This document shows positions 50,401-58,099 of a DNA stretch of 64,000 nt, one piece after another. The stretch spans positions 606,501 to 670,500 of the forward strand of contig NZ_CP045798.1 in the NCBI RefSeq assembly GCF_000746025.2. Direction: 5' to 3'. Origin of the DNA: Thermanaerosceptrum fracticalcis. Its GTDB lineage: Bacteria > Bacillota > Peptococcia > DRI-13. Numbering within the stretch: position 1 is the first letter of the stretch; every line of letters begins with the position of its first letter. Both the position numbers and the translations under genes were made by a program. A model generated the notes under the pieces. It made no database searches and was not told the origin of the DNA. It was given only the letters and a program-made list of their open reading frames with translations.

Positions 50401-50847
50401 ATGGTCTGTAAAGACCCGGAAGGATGCAAGAAAAAAAGCAAAGAATATTCTCTTGCTTATGCCTGCGAAATAGAAATCGGTGGGCAAGAGGAATTTAATA
50501 AGTTAAAAGAAGTCTATGCAACTAAAGGATTAAGTTGCTTAGGCTTCTCAAAACACGCTCAGCAAAGAATGTTAGAGCGTGCTATATCAGAAACAGAGCT
50601 CCGAACAATCATATTCGACGGTGATATTATCGAATATCACCAAAACGAATTCGGAACCACAAAAATGGTAGTATGGGGCCACATCCGCATATCAAGTAAG
50701 AAATACCGCCCCTTACACATTATTTTAAAAAAACGTGCCAACGACAGCAAATACTCCGTCGTCACCCTTTACGATCCCAGAACTGAGGCGTGGCGATGGG
50801 ATAAAACCTACACAAAAAGAATATGTTTTTGTGTAGCGACAAAATAA
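50401..50847 (+). CDS. DUF4258-like protein (putative toxin)
   Basis: 148 residues. The core GFSKHAQQRMLERAISETELRTIIFDGDIIEYH and LHIILKKRANDSKYSVVTLYDP is the DUF4258 (RelE-fold-like) pattern, with the conserved SxHAxxRMxERxI start. It pairs with the zinc-finger gene upstream. The C-terminus (KRICFCVATK) follows the usual W-x-D ending. ATG 50401 follows AAAGGGGGAAG. Confidence 0.75.
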   Translation: MVCKDPEGCKKKSKEYSLAYACEIEIGGQEEFNKLKEVYATKGLSCLGFSKHAQQRMLERAISETELRTIIFDGDIIEYHQNEFGTTKMVVWGHIRISSKKYRPLHIILKKRANDSKYSVVTLYDPRTEAWRWDKTYTKRICFCVATK

Positions 50848-50927
50848 ATATACAATATGTTGCTACACAAAACGCAAATAATATGTTATACTCTTACCAG
50901 GAGAAAAACTAAAAGGGGGATAAAAAC

Positions 50928-51350
50928 ATGGTAAGAGATAACATGCTGAGGGTGAGAATGACCGACGGTGAGATGCTCCTTTTGCACGCCAAGGCTGCCA
51001 GGGAAAGGAGCAGCCTGTCCGAAGTGATACGGCGTGCTGTGGTAGAGTACGAACCGATGCTGCCGCCCAAGCCTGGCCTGTGCCCGGAGGAAGATGAGGA
51101 TGTGCCGATGGAATCCATACTGTACGATGATGTACGGGAACTGGAGGTGGGGGATGAAAAACACACCATAACAATAACAGGAATCCCCGCAGAAAAATGT
51201 CCAAAATGCGGCACAATAATCTTTGACCTGGACCTCATGGCCGAACTGGAGAAGGCGGAGCTCCGCATGGTCAATTACTTCACCCGGAAAGGTAAAGAGT
51301 GGCCGGAAAAGATCAGCATAGAAGAACTTGCCCGGCTGCTCGACCATTAA
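50928..51350 (+). CDS. YgiT-type zinc-finger protein 2 with RHH N-terminus
   Basis: 140 residues. An N-terminal strand-helix MLRVRMTDGEMLLLHAKAARERSSLSEVIRRAVVEYEP is a ribbon-helix-helix. Next come acidic residues and KCPKCGTIIFDLDLMAELEK, similar in layout to protein 1 (50.0 kb) but with only one CxxC pair. A solitary copy with no toxin gene next to it. AAAAGGGGG precedes ATG 50928. Confidence 0.6.
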   Translation: MVRDNMLRVRMTDGEMLLLHAKAARERSSLSEVIRRAVVEYEPMLPPKPGLCPEEDEDVPMESILYDDVRELEVGDEKHTITITGIPAEKCPKCGTIIFDLDLMAELEKAELRMVNYFTRKGKEWPEKISIEELARLLDH

Positions 51351-51398
51351 AAAACAAAAAAGATACCCGGTCACGCCTGTTGCCGGGTAACAAGCAAC

Positions 51399-51437
51399 AA
51401 AAAGGACGAATGGCGAAAGCCGTCGTCCTTTTATTTT
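51399..51437 (+). terminator. intrinsic terminator
   Basis: AAAAGGACGA with TCGTCCTTTT around a 17-base loop and TATTTTTAC tail; a smaller CCCGG/CCGGG hairpin (51365-51386) precedes it. Confidence 0.75.
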
Positions 51438-51451
51438 TACAAAAAAACAAA

Positions 51452-51491
51452 AAAGGAGGTGATGACCATGTTGCAAAACATGGTCGCAGTG
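51452..51491 (+). promoter_or_regulatory. SD-hairpin-start module with unrelated stem and GTG start
   Basis: AAAGGAGGTGAT, stem GACCATGTT/AACATGGTC with GCAA loop (51464-51485), 3 bases, GTG 51489. Different stem, same architecture. ATGs inside the stem are in frame and cannot be excluded. Confidence 0.65.
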
Positions 51492-52382
51492 CAAAATCAA
51501 GAAACAAAAGCCCACATCGGGCACCTGTTTTGGTACTCCATCGGAGACGACTTATACAGCCGGTCCCTGCTGGAACAAACGCTCGTTAGAGCGGGCTTAT
51601 CGTTGAGCTACATGCCCAACGAGATCAGGCCCGTGGATGCTTTCAGGCGGTCCACCAAAGAAGTGGAGACCAGCCGAAACCTGGGCAACGGACTGCAAGA
51701 AAACTATATCACCCGGGACGTATACTACGACCCGGCTGTGGCGGTCCGGCACATTGTTAAGGAAACCGTGGACTCCAAGGGCAAGAGGCTGTCATACAAC
51801 GAAAATGAAGCCATCTTGACCCTGGACAAAAAGGCTGATGCAATCCATTTTTCAGCCGATCCCAACTCCTACGCCTGGAAGCTGTGCGAAGAAGCCGTCC
51901 GTCTCTTTGAAGTTTTCAAAGAGCACCACAACGGCCAGGCAGTAAGAGGCATGGTGCAGGCAGTGCTGAAAACCCTGTCGCCGACTCCGGTGCGGCCCTC
52001 GGGTGGAGTATACTTCATTCCAGCCGTTCACGACCGGGCTTTATGCCAATTGGTACAGTTTTGCTCCAGTTTTGCCAAGGGCGAGGGCTTCAAAATTCCG
52101 GTCGTCAACTCCGAGGAATCCGTCCGGATGGTTGAAACCAAGGTGAAGGATCATCTGGACAGCCTGCTCGGACAATGCAGGCAGGCTTTGCAAGATGGGT
52201 CCATCCCCAAGGCAAAGCTGGCGGAGCTGATCAACGAAACCAAAAACGTAGTCGCCGGTTACCGGGACTACGAAGAAATCATCCAAAAATCCAAGCAGGA
52301 AATAGACGGACGGATAGAAATTATCCGGGACGCCTTAAGTCTGCTTATGGATAAAGTTAAGGCTGGTGAAAACATGGGGTAA
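51489..52382 (+). CDS. hypothetical protein (about 297 aa)
   Basis: Starts MQNQETKAHIGHLFWYSIGDDLYSR if GTG 51489 is used. LTLDKKADAIHFSADPN, FKEHHNGQAVRGMVQAVLKTLSPTPVRPSGGVYFIPAVHD and a C-terminal helical part follow. I believe similar proteins accompany MoxR/VWA genes on phages and plasmids, but I do not recognise a function. It is upstream of the MoxR/VWA pair. Confidence 0.6.
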   Translation: MQNQETKAHIGHLFWYSIGDDLYSRSLLEQTLVRAGLSLSYMPNEIRPVDAFRRSTKEVETSRNLGNGLQENYITRDVYYDPAVAVRHIVKETVDSKGKRLSYNENEAILTLDKKADAIHFSADPNSYAWKLCEEAVRLFEVFKEHHNGQAVRGMVQAVLKTLSPTPVRPSGGVYFIPAVHDRALCQLVQFCSSFAKGEGFKIPVVNSEESVRMVETKVKDHLDSLLGQCRQALQDGSIPKAKLAELINETKNVVAGYRDYEEIIQKSKQEIDGRIEIIRDALSLLMDKVKAGENMG

Positions 52383-52387
52383 ATCTA

Positions 52388-52579
52388 AAAACTTGCCCAT
52401 ATTCGCCAGAACATAAGGTATACGGAGGCTATCCCGAATATGTTTGTCCTTCCTGCGGAACGGACTGGGTTGTAGTGGGCAATCATGTCCTATACAACCA
52501 CTTCAACTCTGACGGGATAGTCGTAAAAAAATGGAAAATTCCCCTGGAAGGTAAGGGGAAAATCAGGAAACGGCACTGA
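52388..52579 (+). CDS. zinc-ribbon ORF without a clear start codon
   Basis: From 52388 an open frame reads KTCPYSPEH, YVCPSCGTDW, NHFNSDGIVVKKW and stops at 52577-52579. It looks protein-coding (two CxxC-like pairs) but has no ATG, GTG or TTG before the first Cys. It is in the -1 frame relative to the end of the preceding gene, so programmed frameshifting at GGGG before its stop, or a sequence error, is possible. Confidence 0.45.
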   Translation, partial: KTCPYSPEHKVYGGYPEYVCPSCGTDWVVVGNHVLYNHFNSDGIVVKKWKIPLEGKGKIRKRH

Positions 52580-52582
52580 TTG

Positions 52583-52618
52583 CCAATTAAAAGTTTATAC
52601 CCAATTAAAAGTTTATAC
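52583..52618. repeat. two tandem copies of an 18-bp unit
   Basis: CCAATTAAAAGTTTATAC occurs at 52583-52600 and 52601-52618, directly before the ribosome site of the MoxR gene. It may be a binding site or a slippage product. Confidence 0.85.
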
Positions 52619-52658
52619 AAGGAGGTGATGCCCCGGTAAAAACCGGGGCGAGAAAATG
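52619..52658 (+). promoter_or_regulatory. SD-hairpin-start module (MoxR gene)
   Basis: AAGGAGGTGAT, GCCCCGGT/ACCGGGGC with loop AAAA, 6 bases, ATG 52656. Confidence 0.8.
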
Positions 52659-53795
52659 ATCAATAAAATCAACGAAATCAAAAAATTCCTGGGTTCCATA
52701 TACCTGGAAAGAGAGCATATCATCCACGGCCTTTTGACCGCCTTTGTCGCCCGCCAGCACGTTTTGCTCGTAGGGCCTCCCGGCACGGCAAAATCCGCAC
52801 TGGTGGCGGACCTGGCAAAGTGCATAACGGGAACAAACTACTTCCAGTGGCTTTTGACCAGGTTCAGCACGCCGGAGGAACTGTTCGGGCCGGTGTCCTT
52901 AAAGGGGCTTGAACAGGACACCTACAAGCGGAACACTCACGGCAAGCTCCCGGAAGCCCATATAGGGTTCGTGGATGAAATTTTCAAGGCCAATTCCGCC
53001 ATTCTGAACGCCTTATTGACGCTTGCCAACGAGCGTTTGTTTTACAACAACGGCGGCATTGTCCAGTCTCCGTTGTTCTCGCTCGTTGGTGCTTCCAATG
53101 AGTGGCCGGAAGAAGGGGAAGGGCTGGAGGCGTTGTTCGACCGGTTCCTGTTCAGGTATGAGGTGGGCAACATCGCCGACGGCAACAACTTCATCCTCAT
53201 GCTGCAAAGCAACGTTCCTCCTCAGCGTCCTACCATCAGCCTGGAGGAACTGGAGCAGTTGCAGATGCAGGCGGAGATGATGACCACGGTGCATCTGGAC
53301 GTTCTGGAGGCCCTGCTGGTAATAAGAGATGATTTAAAGGTTGAAGGGGTTCGTCCATCCGACCGCCGGTTCCGGCAGTGTTTGTCCCTTCTGAAAGCGG
53401 CGGCAGTCCTGGATGGCAGGGATTTCGTCAAAAGAAAAGACCTCGCTATTCTCTCTGATGTTCTCTGGGTGACTCCGGAAAAGAACGAACGAGAAATAGT
53501 GAGAAGGGTAGTAACCGACCTGGCCCTGGACCCCGTGGAAAAAGAACTGGCCCAAATTATGGATGTCACCAACGAATTGATGGTGGAATTGGGGGCTGCT
53601 CTTCCCGAAATCAAGAACAGCCAGGGTGCCGACGCTGCCCAAAAAGCCCTTGAGTACAACACGAAACTCAAGGGATTAAAAGAACAGGTTGCTCTCCTGC
53701 CGGACAGGGACGACATCAAGGAGTCGAAGCAAAACATATTGCAAAAAATAGATGACTCCATGAAGTTGGTCAAGACGGCCATGTTGGCCGTTTAG
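52656..53795 (+). CDS. MoxR/RavA-type AAA+ ATPase
   Basis: 379 residues. Walker A VGPPGTAKSALV (about 39-50), Walker B VDEIFKANSAILNALLTLANE (about 105), sensor VGASNEWPEEGEGLEALFDRFLFR (about 147-170). This is the RavA subfamily. Its gene pair with a VWA protein forms a chaperone-like complex (RavA-ViaA kind). On mobile elements such pairs also occur in defence contexts. Spacing to the VWA gene is 16 bases. Confidence 0.92.
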   Translation: MINKINEIKKFLGSIYLEREHIIHGLLTAFVARQHVLLVGPPGTAKSALVADLAKCITGTNYFQWLLTRFSTPEELFGPVSLKGLEQDTYKRNTHGKLPEAHIGFVDEIFKANSAILNALLTLANERLFYNNGGIVQSPLFSLVGASNEWPEEGEGLEALFDRFLFRYEVGNIADGNNFILMLQSNVPPQRPTISLEELEQLQMQAEMMTTVHLDVLEALLVIRDDLKVEGVRPSDRRFRQCLSLLKAAAVLDGRDFVKRKDLAILSDVLWVTPEKNEREIVRRVVTDLALDPVEKELAQIMDVTNELMVELGAALPEIKNSQGADAAQKALEYNTKLKGLKEQVALLPDRDDIKESKQNILQKIDDSMKLVKTAMLAV

Positions 53796-53811
53796 TCGGG
53801 AGGGGTAGGAG

Positions 53812-55287
53812 ATGGCAAAAAGGAAATACTTTCATAGCTGCCTGAATACCGACAGCTACGACAGGCAGTCTTTCCAACGGCTGATGAACATATCGCCAAA
53901 GCTGGATGCCCTTGAAAAAAGGGGCGACATAATTTTTCCCGGTTTTGTGAATCTCATGGGGGACCAGTGGTCTTGTTTATACAAGGCCACTCCCCGACTT
54001 CTGCCGGAGACGGAAATAAGCGAAACTGCCCTTTACCACAAACCTCTGATCAAAAAACTCATGGAATCGGAGGAATATGGGAAATTAAGGGAAACGACGG
54101 TACTCGATGATTTTTCCTCGGTGCTTGGCACGATGATAACGAGCGAAAAAATCATTGAGTATATAGAAAACAGAAAAAAAATAGATGAGGAGCTGAAAGA
54201 AAAACTGAAACAGCAGAAAGAACTCCAGCAACGACTGGAAAAGCTCCAAAACTCCATGCAAAACAACAAAAAAGGGCCAACCCAAAAACAAAAAGAGAAA
54301 GAAAAGGCCCTGCAAAACGAGCTTAATAATCTCTCTCAGCAGGTGACGCAATCTCTTGCGGATGGGCTGCCTGTCAATCAAATATTGTCCCAGGCGGCAC
54401 AGGAGACTAAGGAAACAAAAGACAGCATGGAAGAACTGCTGTCCGGTTCGCAGCCGGGTTCAGGCCATATGGAAATGCAGAAAATACCACTCCGCAATCA
54501 ACTTGAACTTGCGATGCAGTTGAAACAATATCCCAAGATCAAGAAAGTTGCGGAATGGGCGGGACGGTTCAAGCGTATAGCCCGGAAAAAACAAAAATCC
54601 AAGAATGTTTTTTCCGTGGAGCGGCAAGGCATATCGTTGGGCAGTGATCCCGAACTGCTCTTGCCGACAGAACTGGCCCAGTTGAAAAATCCGGCCACCA
54701 GGCTTGATTTTTACCGGCGGTTTGCGGAAAAACAGACCTTGCAGTACACGCCGTTAGGAAAAGAGCAGGCCGGGAAGGGCCCGATTGTTTTGTGCCTGGA
54801 CCAGTCGGGCAGCATGAATCGTTTAAAGGAACAGGCGGCGGGCTTTGCATTAGCCATAGCTATGATAGCTAGGGCCCAAAGGAGGGATTTTGCCTATATA
54901 ACCTTTGACAGCAGCATTGGTGAGGTTTTTACCTTCCCCAAAGGCAAAATCTCGACAGAAGCCATCGTAGAGATGGCTACAAGTTTTCTGGGAGGCGGAA
55001 CAAATTTTGAAAAACCCCTCTCAGAAGCAATAAAAATCATACAGAAAACCGCCCGGTTCAAAAATGCTGATATAATCTTTGTCACGGACGGAGAGGCGGA
55101 AATCGGCGAAGACTTTTTGCGGAACTACAAACTTCAAAAAGAGCGGCTGAAATTCCAGTGCATGGGTTGTATCCTGGGCAATGGGTCCTCGTACATAAAC
55201 AATCATCTTGCTAAAGTAACAGACGAACTGTTTTACGCCCAGGACCTCATAGAAGCAGCCGAAAACAGCAGTATTTTTAAGATATAG
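53812..55287 (+). CDS. VWA-domain protein (ViaA-like) partner of MoxR
   Basis: 491 residues. N-terminal helical half with a coiled coil (EELKEKLKQQKELQQRLEKLQ). The C-terminal VWA domain has the MIDAS motif CLDQSGSMNRLKEQ (about 328-340), a GGGTNFE loop and IIFVTDGEAEI. It would be activated by the upstream ATPase. AGGGGTAGGAG precedes ATG 53812. A terminator follows at once. Confidence 0.9.
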   Translation: MAKRKYFHSCLNTDSYDRQSFQRLMNISPKLDALEKRGDIIFPGFVNLMGDQWSCLYKATPRLLPETEISETALYHKPLIKKLMESEEYGKLRETTVLDDFSSVLGTMITSEKIIEYIENRKKIDEELKEKLKQQKELQQRLEKLQNSMQNNKKGPTQKQKEKEKALQNELNNLSQQVTQSLADGLPVNQILSQAAQETKETKDSMEELLSGSQPGSGHMEMQKIPLRNQLELAMQLKQYPKIKKVAEWAGRFKRIARKKQKSKNVFSVERQGISLGSDPELLLPTELAQLKNPATRLDFYRRFAEKQTLQYTPLGKEQAGKGPIVLCLDQSGSMNRLKEQAAGFALAIAMIARAQRRDFAYITFDSSIGEVFTFPKGKISTEAIVEMATSFLGGGTNFEKPLSEAIKIIQKTARFKNADIIFVTDGEAEIGEDFLRNYKLQKERLKFQCMGCILGNGSSYINNHLAKVTDELFYAQDLIEAAENSSIFKI

Positions 55288-55313
55288 CCCCCAAAAGGGG
55301 CTTTTTTCTTTTT
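55288..55313 (+). terminator. intrinsic terminator
   Basis: CCCC aaaa GGGG followed by CTTTTTTCTTTTT. Confidence 0.75.
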
Positions 55314-55319
55314 GTAAAG

Positions 55320-55537
55320 TGTGCTATATTTAAGCCATGGATAAGTTTTAATGCTTAACCGCCCGGTGCAACCGTTGCGGAAGAAGCCGTTTTATGAGTT
55401 TATTTTTGTTTATAAAAATCCATGTGTGGGAAAGGAAGAATTTTAAAAGCCTATTTTATCCAAAAAAGGGTAAAATAGGCTTTTTTGTTTGCTTTAAACG
55501 CCCAAGCCAACGGGCGTTTAAAATAAAAATTTTAAAA
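55320..55537 (+). promoter_or_regulatory. attenuator-like leader 5
   Basis: A -10-like TATATT at 55325. ACCGC/GCGGA stem near 55358-55383. Terminator AAAGCCTATTTTAT/GTAAAATAGGCTTTTTT (55446-55486), then AAACGCCC/GGGCGTTT (55497-55519). Bases from about 55440 on are almost identical to leader 6. Confidence 0.6.
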
Positions 55538-55620
55538 AGGAGGTGAAGCCCGGCATAAACCGGGGCGGCAAAATGATGAAAACAACACTAATACAAATAT
55601 ACGCTTTTCATAATGGCGTA
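55538..55620 (+). pseudogene. SD-hairpin-start module and truncated gene start (16 codons), copy of 56276 onward
   Basis: AAGGAGGTGAA, CCCGG/CCGGG stem, ATG 55573, then MMKTTLIQIYAFHNGV and stop. The paralogue at 56314 begins MMKTTLELKGR. The module and leader are duplicated; this copy was cut after its sixth codon, with hicAB following. Confidence 0.7.
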
Positions 55621-55645
55621 TGATAAAATAAGAGGAGATAAAAAA

Positions 55646-55825
55646 GTGAAACGGCGGGAATTAATAAAAATACTTGTCCAAAATGGTTGGTATCTTGCCC
55701 GGCATGGTTCTAGCCATGATATATATACAAACGGAGCAAAATCTCAACCTGTTCCAAGACATAATGAGATAAACGAAGTCACGGCTAAAAATATATTAAA
55801 AAGAGCAGGAATAAAAATAATCTGA
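55646..55825 (+). CDS. hicA: HicA family mRNA interferase toxin
   Basis: 59 residues. KRRELIKILVQNGWYLARHGSSHDIYTNG and VPRHNEINEVTAKNILKRAGI are the full HicA fold with catalytic His in GSSHDIY. GTG 55646 follows AGAGGAG; the longer frame from ATG 55613 belongs to the junction. It directly precedes hicB. Confidence 0.92.
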   Translation: MKRRELIKILVQNGWYLARHGSSHDIYTNGAKSQPVPRHNEINEVTAKNILKRAGIKII

Positions 55826-55848
55826 AAGAGAGAGAGGCGGCGAAATAA

Positions 55849-56130
55849 ATGAAAATTGCTTATCCTGTAATTTTAACGCCCGTAGAAGGAATGTACGCCG
55901 TAACGGTTCCTGATCTAAACATATATACTCAAGGCAAAGATATTACCGAAGCTATATTAATGGCTCAAGACGCCATTAATATGTGGATTTGTTTTGAACA
56001 GGACGAGGGAAGATTTATTCCCAAACCGGGTAAATTAGCAGATTTAGAAATTAAACCGGGCGAGATCAAAACTCTTGTAAATATCGAGGTTGGTGATTTT
56101 ATACCCGCATTTCCCGTAATTAATAATTAA
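55849..56130 (+). CDS. hicB: HicB family antitoxin
   Basis: 93 residues. MKIAYPVILTPVEGMYAVTVPDLNIYTQGKDITEAILMAQDAINMWI is the HicB partial RNase-H-like domain. The C-terminus is short with no HTH/RHH visible, so DNA binding would be weak. ATG 55849 follows AGAGGCGG. Confidence 0.9.
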   Translation: MKIAYPVILTPVEGMYAVTVPDLNIYTQGKDITEAILMAQDAINMWICFEQDEGRFIPKPGKLADLEIKPGEIKTLVNIEVGDFIPAFPVINN

Positions 56131-56277
56131 ACGAGACGGCATAGATTACGAGAACCCTAACATGGAAAAAAAAGTATTTTAAAAAGCCCATTTTATTCGA
56201 GAAAGAAGGATATAGTGGGCTTTTTTGTTTGCTTTAAACGCCCAAGCCAACGGGCGTTTAAAATAAAAATTTTAAAA
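56131..56277 (+). promoter_or_regulatory. attenuator-like leader 6 (duplicate of leader 5's 3' half)
   Basis: Terminator AAAGCCCATTTTAT/ATAGTGGGCTTTTTT (56183-56227), then AAACGCCC/GGGCGTTT (56237-56259) and a stretch to the ribosome site identical to 55490-55550. The stem change CCTA/TAGG to CCCA/TGGG is compensatory. Confidence 0.6.
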
Positions 56278-56316
56278 AGGAGGTGAAGCCCCGGGTATTT
56301 CCCGGGGCAAAAAATG
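56276..56316 (+). promoter_or_regulatory. SD-hairpin-start module
   Basis: AAAAGGAGGTGAA, GCCCCGGG/CCCGGGGC with loop TATTT, 6 bases, ATG 56314. Confidence 0.8.
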
Positions 56317-56838
56317 ATGAAAACCACATTGGAATTAAAGGGAAGGATTGCAGGAAAAGAGCATGTTTGTATAACTGAGTTTTCCTGCGATCCGGAAATG
56401 GTGTTCAAAGAGAACACTCTGGAAGGCATTTTCCAACAAAGTACAGGTTTTATGCCCGAAATTCTGGAGGTGAAAAACATCCGGGTGGAAAGGCACGTCA
56501 ACCTGTCCAAAAAAAGGGCTGTGGGCACCGGCTTCGATACCAACGATAGAAAAGTTGCTATCGAAGAAGGCAAAAAACTTAAAGCAAAAACGGCCCAAGA
56601 AATCGTGGAAGAATTTCTGGAAACCCTTCCAAATCCGGACGATATTTTTAAAATGGTTGTTTTTTCTTTAGCAAAAGGGGATACGGAAAAAGCAATGGCC
56701 TTGACTAAAACATTTGAGGTTGCTGCGTCGCTGCTTTTTTCGGAAAATGACGCTGAGACAGCGGCAAAAAACATGCTCAGAGCTGCCTCTGAGCTTGCAC
56801 AGAAAATAGCAAAAAAAAATAACACGCCGCTGAATTAA
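56314..56838 (+). CDS. hypothetical protein (174 aa), hairpin-rich mRNA
   Basis: MMKTTLELKGRIAGKEHVCITEFSCDPEMVFKENTL start and an Ala/Glu-rich helical end. Not recognised. Stems in the frame include GGATTGCAGGAAAA/TTTTCCTGCGATCC (56344-56393, one G-U), GTGTTC/GAACAC, CGATAG/CTATCG and GCTCAGAG/CTCTGAGC (56774-56793). Confidence 0.55.
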   Translation: MMKTTLELKGRIAGKEHVCITEFSCDPEMVFKENTLEGIFQQSTGFMPEILEVKNIRVERHVNLSKKRAVGTGFDTNDRKVAIEEGKKLKAKTAQEIVEEFLETLPNPDDIFKMVVFSLAKGDTEKAMALTKTFEVAASLLFSENDAETAAKNMLRAASELAQKIAKKNNTPLN

Positions 56839-56921
56839 GGGGCGGGAAACCGCCTCTTAAATTTCAAGCAATGACGTATAACAAAGAAAATGTGAAAGAG
56901 AAGAAAGTGAGGCGAAAAACG

Positions 56922-57314
56922 ATGTTTGAATCGAAAACCCCAAACGTTGAGTTTAGGGGCAAAAGAAAAGATGATGGCAAGTGGATTTATGGATATTACG
57001 TTGAAGATAGAGAAGGGCCATCAATTCTCTATCGTCACCCCGATGGAAGTCTTGACCGTAAGAAAGTTATCCCCAAAACAGCAGGGCAATATGTCGGAAT
57101 TAAAGACCGGCATAAAAAGAAGGTATATACGGGGGATATTCTTAAGGTCTACGACAGTTTTCTAGCCATTGTTGAAAATCATTACGCTCTACAACTAGGA
57201 GGGAGCGTAAAAGATTTTCGCATTTCCTTTGATACAATGGCTGAAATTGAAGAATTTGAAATTGTCGGCAACGTCCACGAAAATCCAGAACTATTGAGTA
57301 CTGGACGTTGGTAG
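56922..57314 (+). CDS. YopX-like phage protein 2
   Basis: About 130 residues. NVEFRGKRKDDGKWIYGYYV, DRKKVIPKTAGQYVGIKDRHKKKVYTGDILKVYD: a close paralogue of the gene at 40.3 kb (most of the core identical). ATG 56922 follows GTGAGGCG; ATG 56871 has no ribosome site. Downstream comes a duplicated terminator hairpin. Confidence 0.85.
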   Translation: MFESKTPNVEFRGKRKDDGKWIYGYYVEDREGPSILYRHPDGSLDRKKVIPKTAGQYVGIKDRHKKKVYTGDILKVYDSFLAIVENHYALQLGGSVKDFRISFDTMAEIEEFEIVGNVHENPELLSTGRW

Positions 57315-57352
57315 ACAAATTTCTTTTCTTTTCTTCTTAAAGAAAGAAAATG

Positions 57353-57402
57353 CAAACAGGTCGCTTTAACAAGGCGGCCTGTTCTTATTACAAACGAGCG
57401 TT
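57353..57402. repeat. 50-bp repeat, copy 1 (copy 2 at 59850-59899), contains hairpin and AACGAGCGTT
   Basis: AACAGGTCGC/GGCGGCCTGTT hairpin (one G-U pair) followed by CTTATTACAAACGAGCGTTT. The same block occurs at 59850-59899 without mismatch as far as I can see. It works as a terminator for the gene before it and ends in the dispersed palindrome. Confidence 0.9.
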
Positions 57403-57431
57403 TATTTTTGCAAAAAAAGGGAGGTATTTTT

Positions 57432-57524
57432 ATGCTGCAAAGCATCATTTCATATCCAGACAGGGGAAAATGGGGCAATTCCCGATACAGAGGGAACTGC
57501 TCAGGATACGTCAGAAAAAAATAA
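57432..57524 (+). pseudogene. N-terminal fragment of a DNA methylase-like gene
   Basis: 30 codons: SIISYPDRGKWGNSRYRGNCSGYVRKK. The DRG-x-WG-x3-YRGNCSG pattern is how a family of phage/plasmid DNA methylases begins, as I recall. The frame then stops; the sequence after it (AATAACAC...GGGGCGGGGAAACCGCCCC) copies the tail of the 56314 gene, so recombination between repeats deleted the rest of the methylase. Confidence 0.5.
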
Positions 57525-57576
57525 CACACTGAATAGGGGCGGGGAAACCGCCCCTTAATAAAAAAGGAGTGTTAAT

Positions 57577-58080
57577 ATGCTTATTCGTCTTGCCGCACCT
57601 TGTACCCATGAAAGCGTTGTCGACGGTACGGGGCTGAGGATGGTGGTCTGGACCCAGGGCTGTCCTCACGATTGCAAAGGATGCCATAATCCTCAAACGC
57701 ACGATATTAACGGCGGTTTTTGGGTCCCGGTAAAAAGGATCATCCGGGAGTTTTGTTCTAACGAGCGTTTGTTCAGGATGTACCACGGTATTACTATATC
57801 TGGCGGGGAACCGTTTCTCCAGCCCGAAGCCTGTGCGGAAATAGCCAAGAAAATCAAGAACTTCGGAAAGTCCGTATGGGTATATACAGGGTATACCATA
57901 GAACAACTCCTGGCTGCCAAAAGAGAGGATTGGCTTGAGCTTTTGCAGTATACTGACGTTCTGGTTGACGGGCCTTTTATTCAAGAAAAACGCAGTTTGG
58001 ACCTGGCTTTCCGGGGCTCAAGCAACCAGAGGATCATACCAAAACAAGAATTTGCAAAATATGCAAGAAAAACTGCCTGA
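57577..58080 (+). CDS. nrdG: anaerobic ribonucleotide reductase activase-like radical SAM protein
   Basis: 167 residues. MVVWTQGCPHDCKGCHNPQTHD carries the CxxxCxxC iron-sulfur motif (about 28-35), followed by GITISGGEPFLQP. This matches NrdG, which makes the glycyl radical in NrdD. No nrdD is in the window, so the substrate enzyme is elsewhere. AAAGGAGTG precedes ATG 57577. Confidence 0.85.
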   Translation: MLIRLAAPCTHESVVDGTGLRMVVWTQGCPHDCKGCHNPQTHDINGGFWVPVKRIIREFCSNERLFRMYHGITISGGEPFLQPEACAEIAKKIKNFGKSVWVYTGYTIEQLLAAKREDWLELLQYTDVLVDGPFIQEKRSLDLAFRGSSNQRIIPKQEFAKYARKTA

Positions 58081-58099
58081 AAAAAGGGGGATAGGTATA

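Noticed and set aside
55358-55395. AYA/ARA stem in leader 5
   Set aside because: The CCGC/GCGG arms exist but the internal loop and second stem do not follow the pattern. Not counted as an instance.
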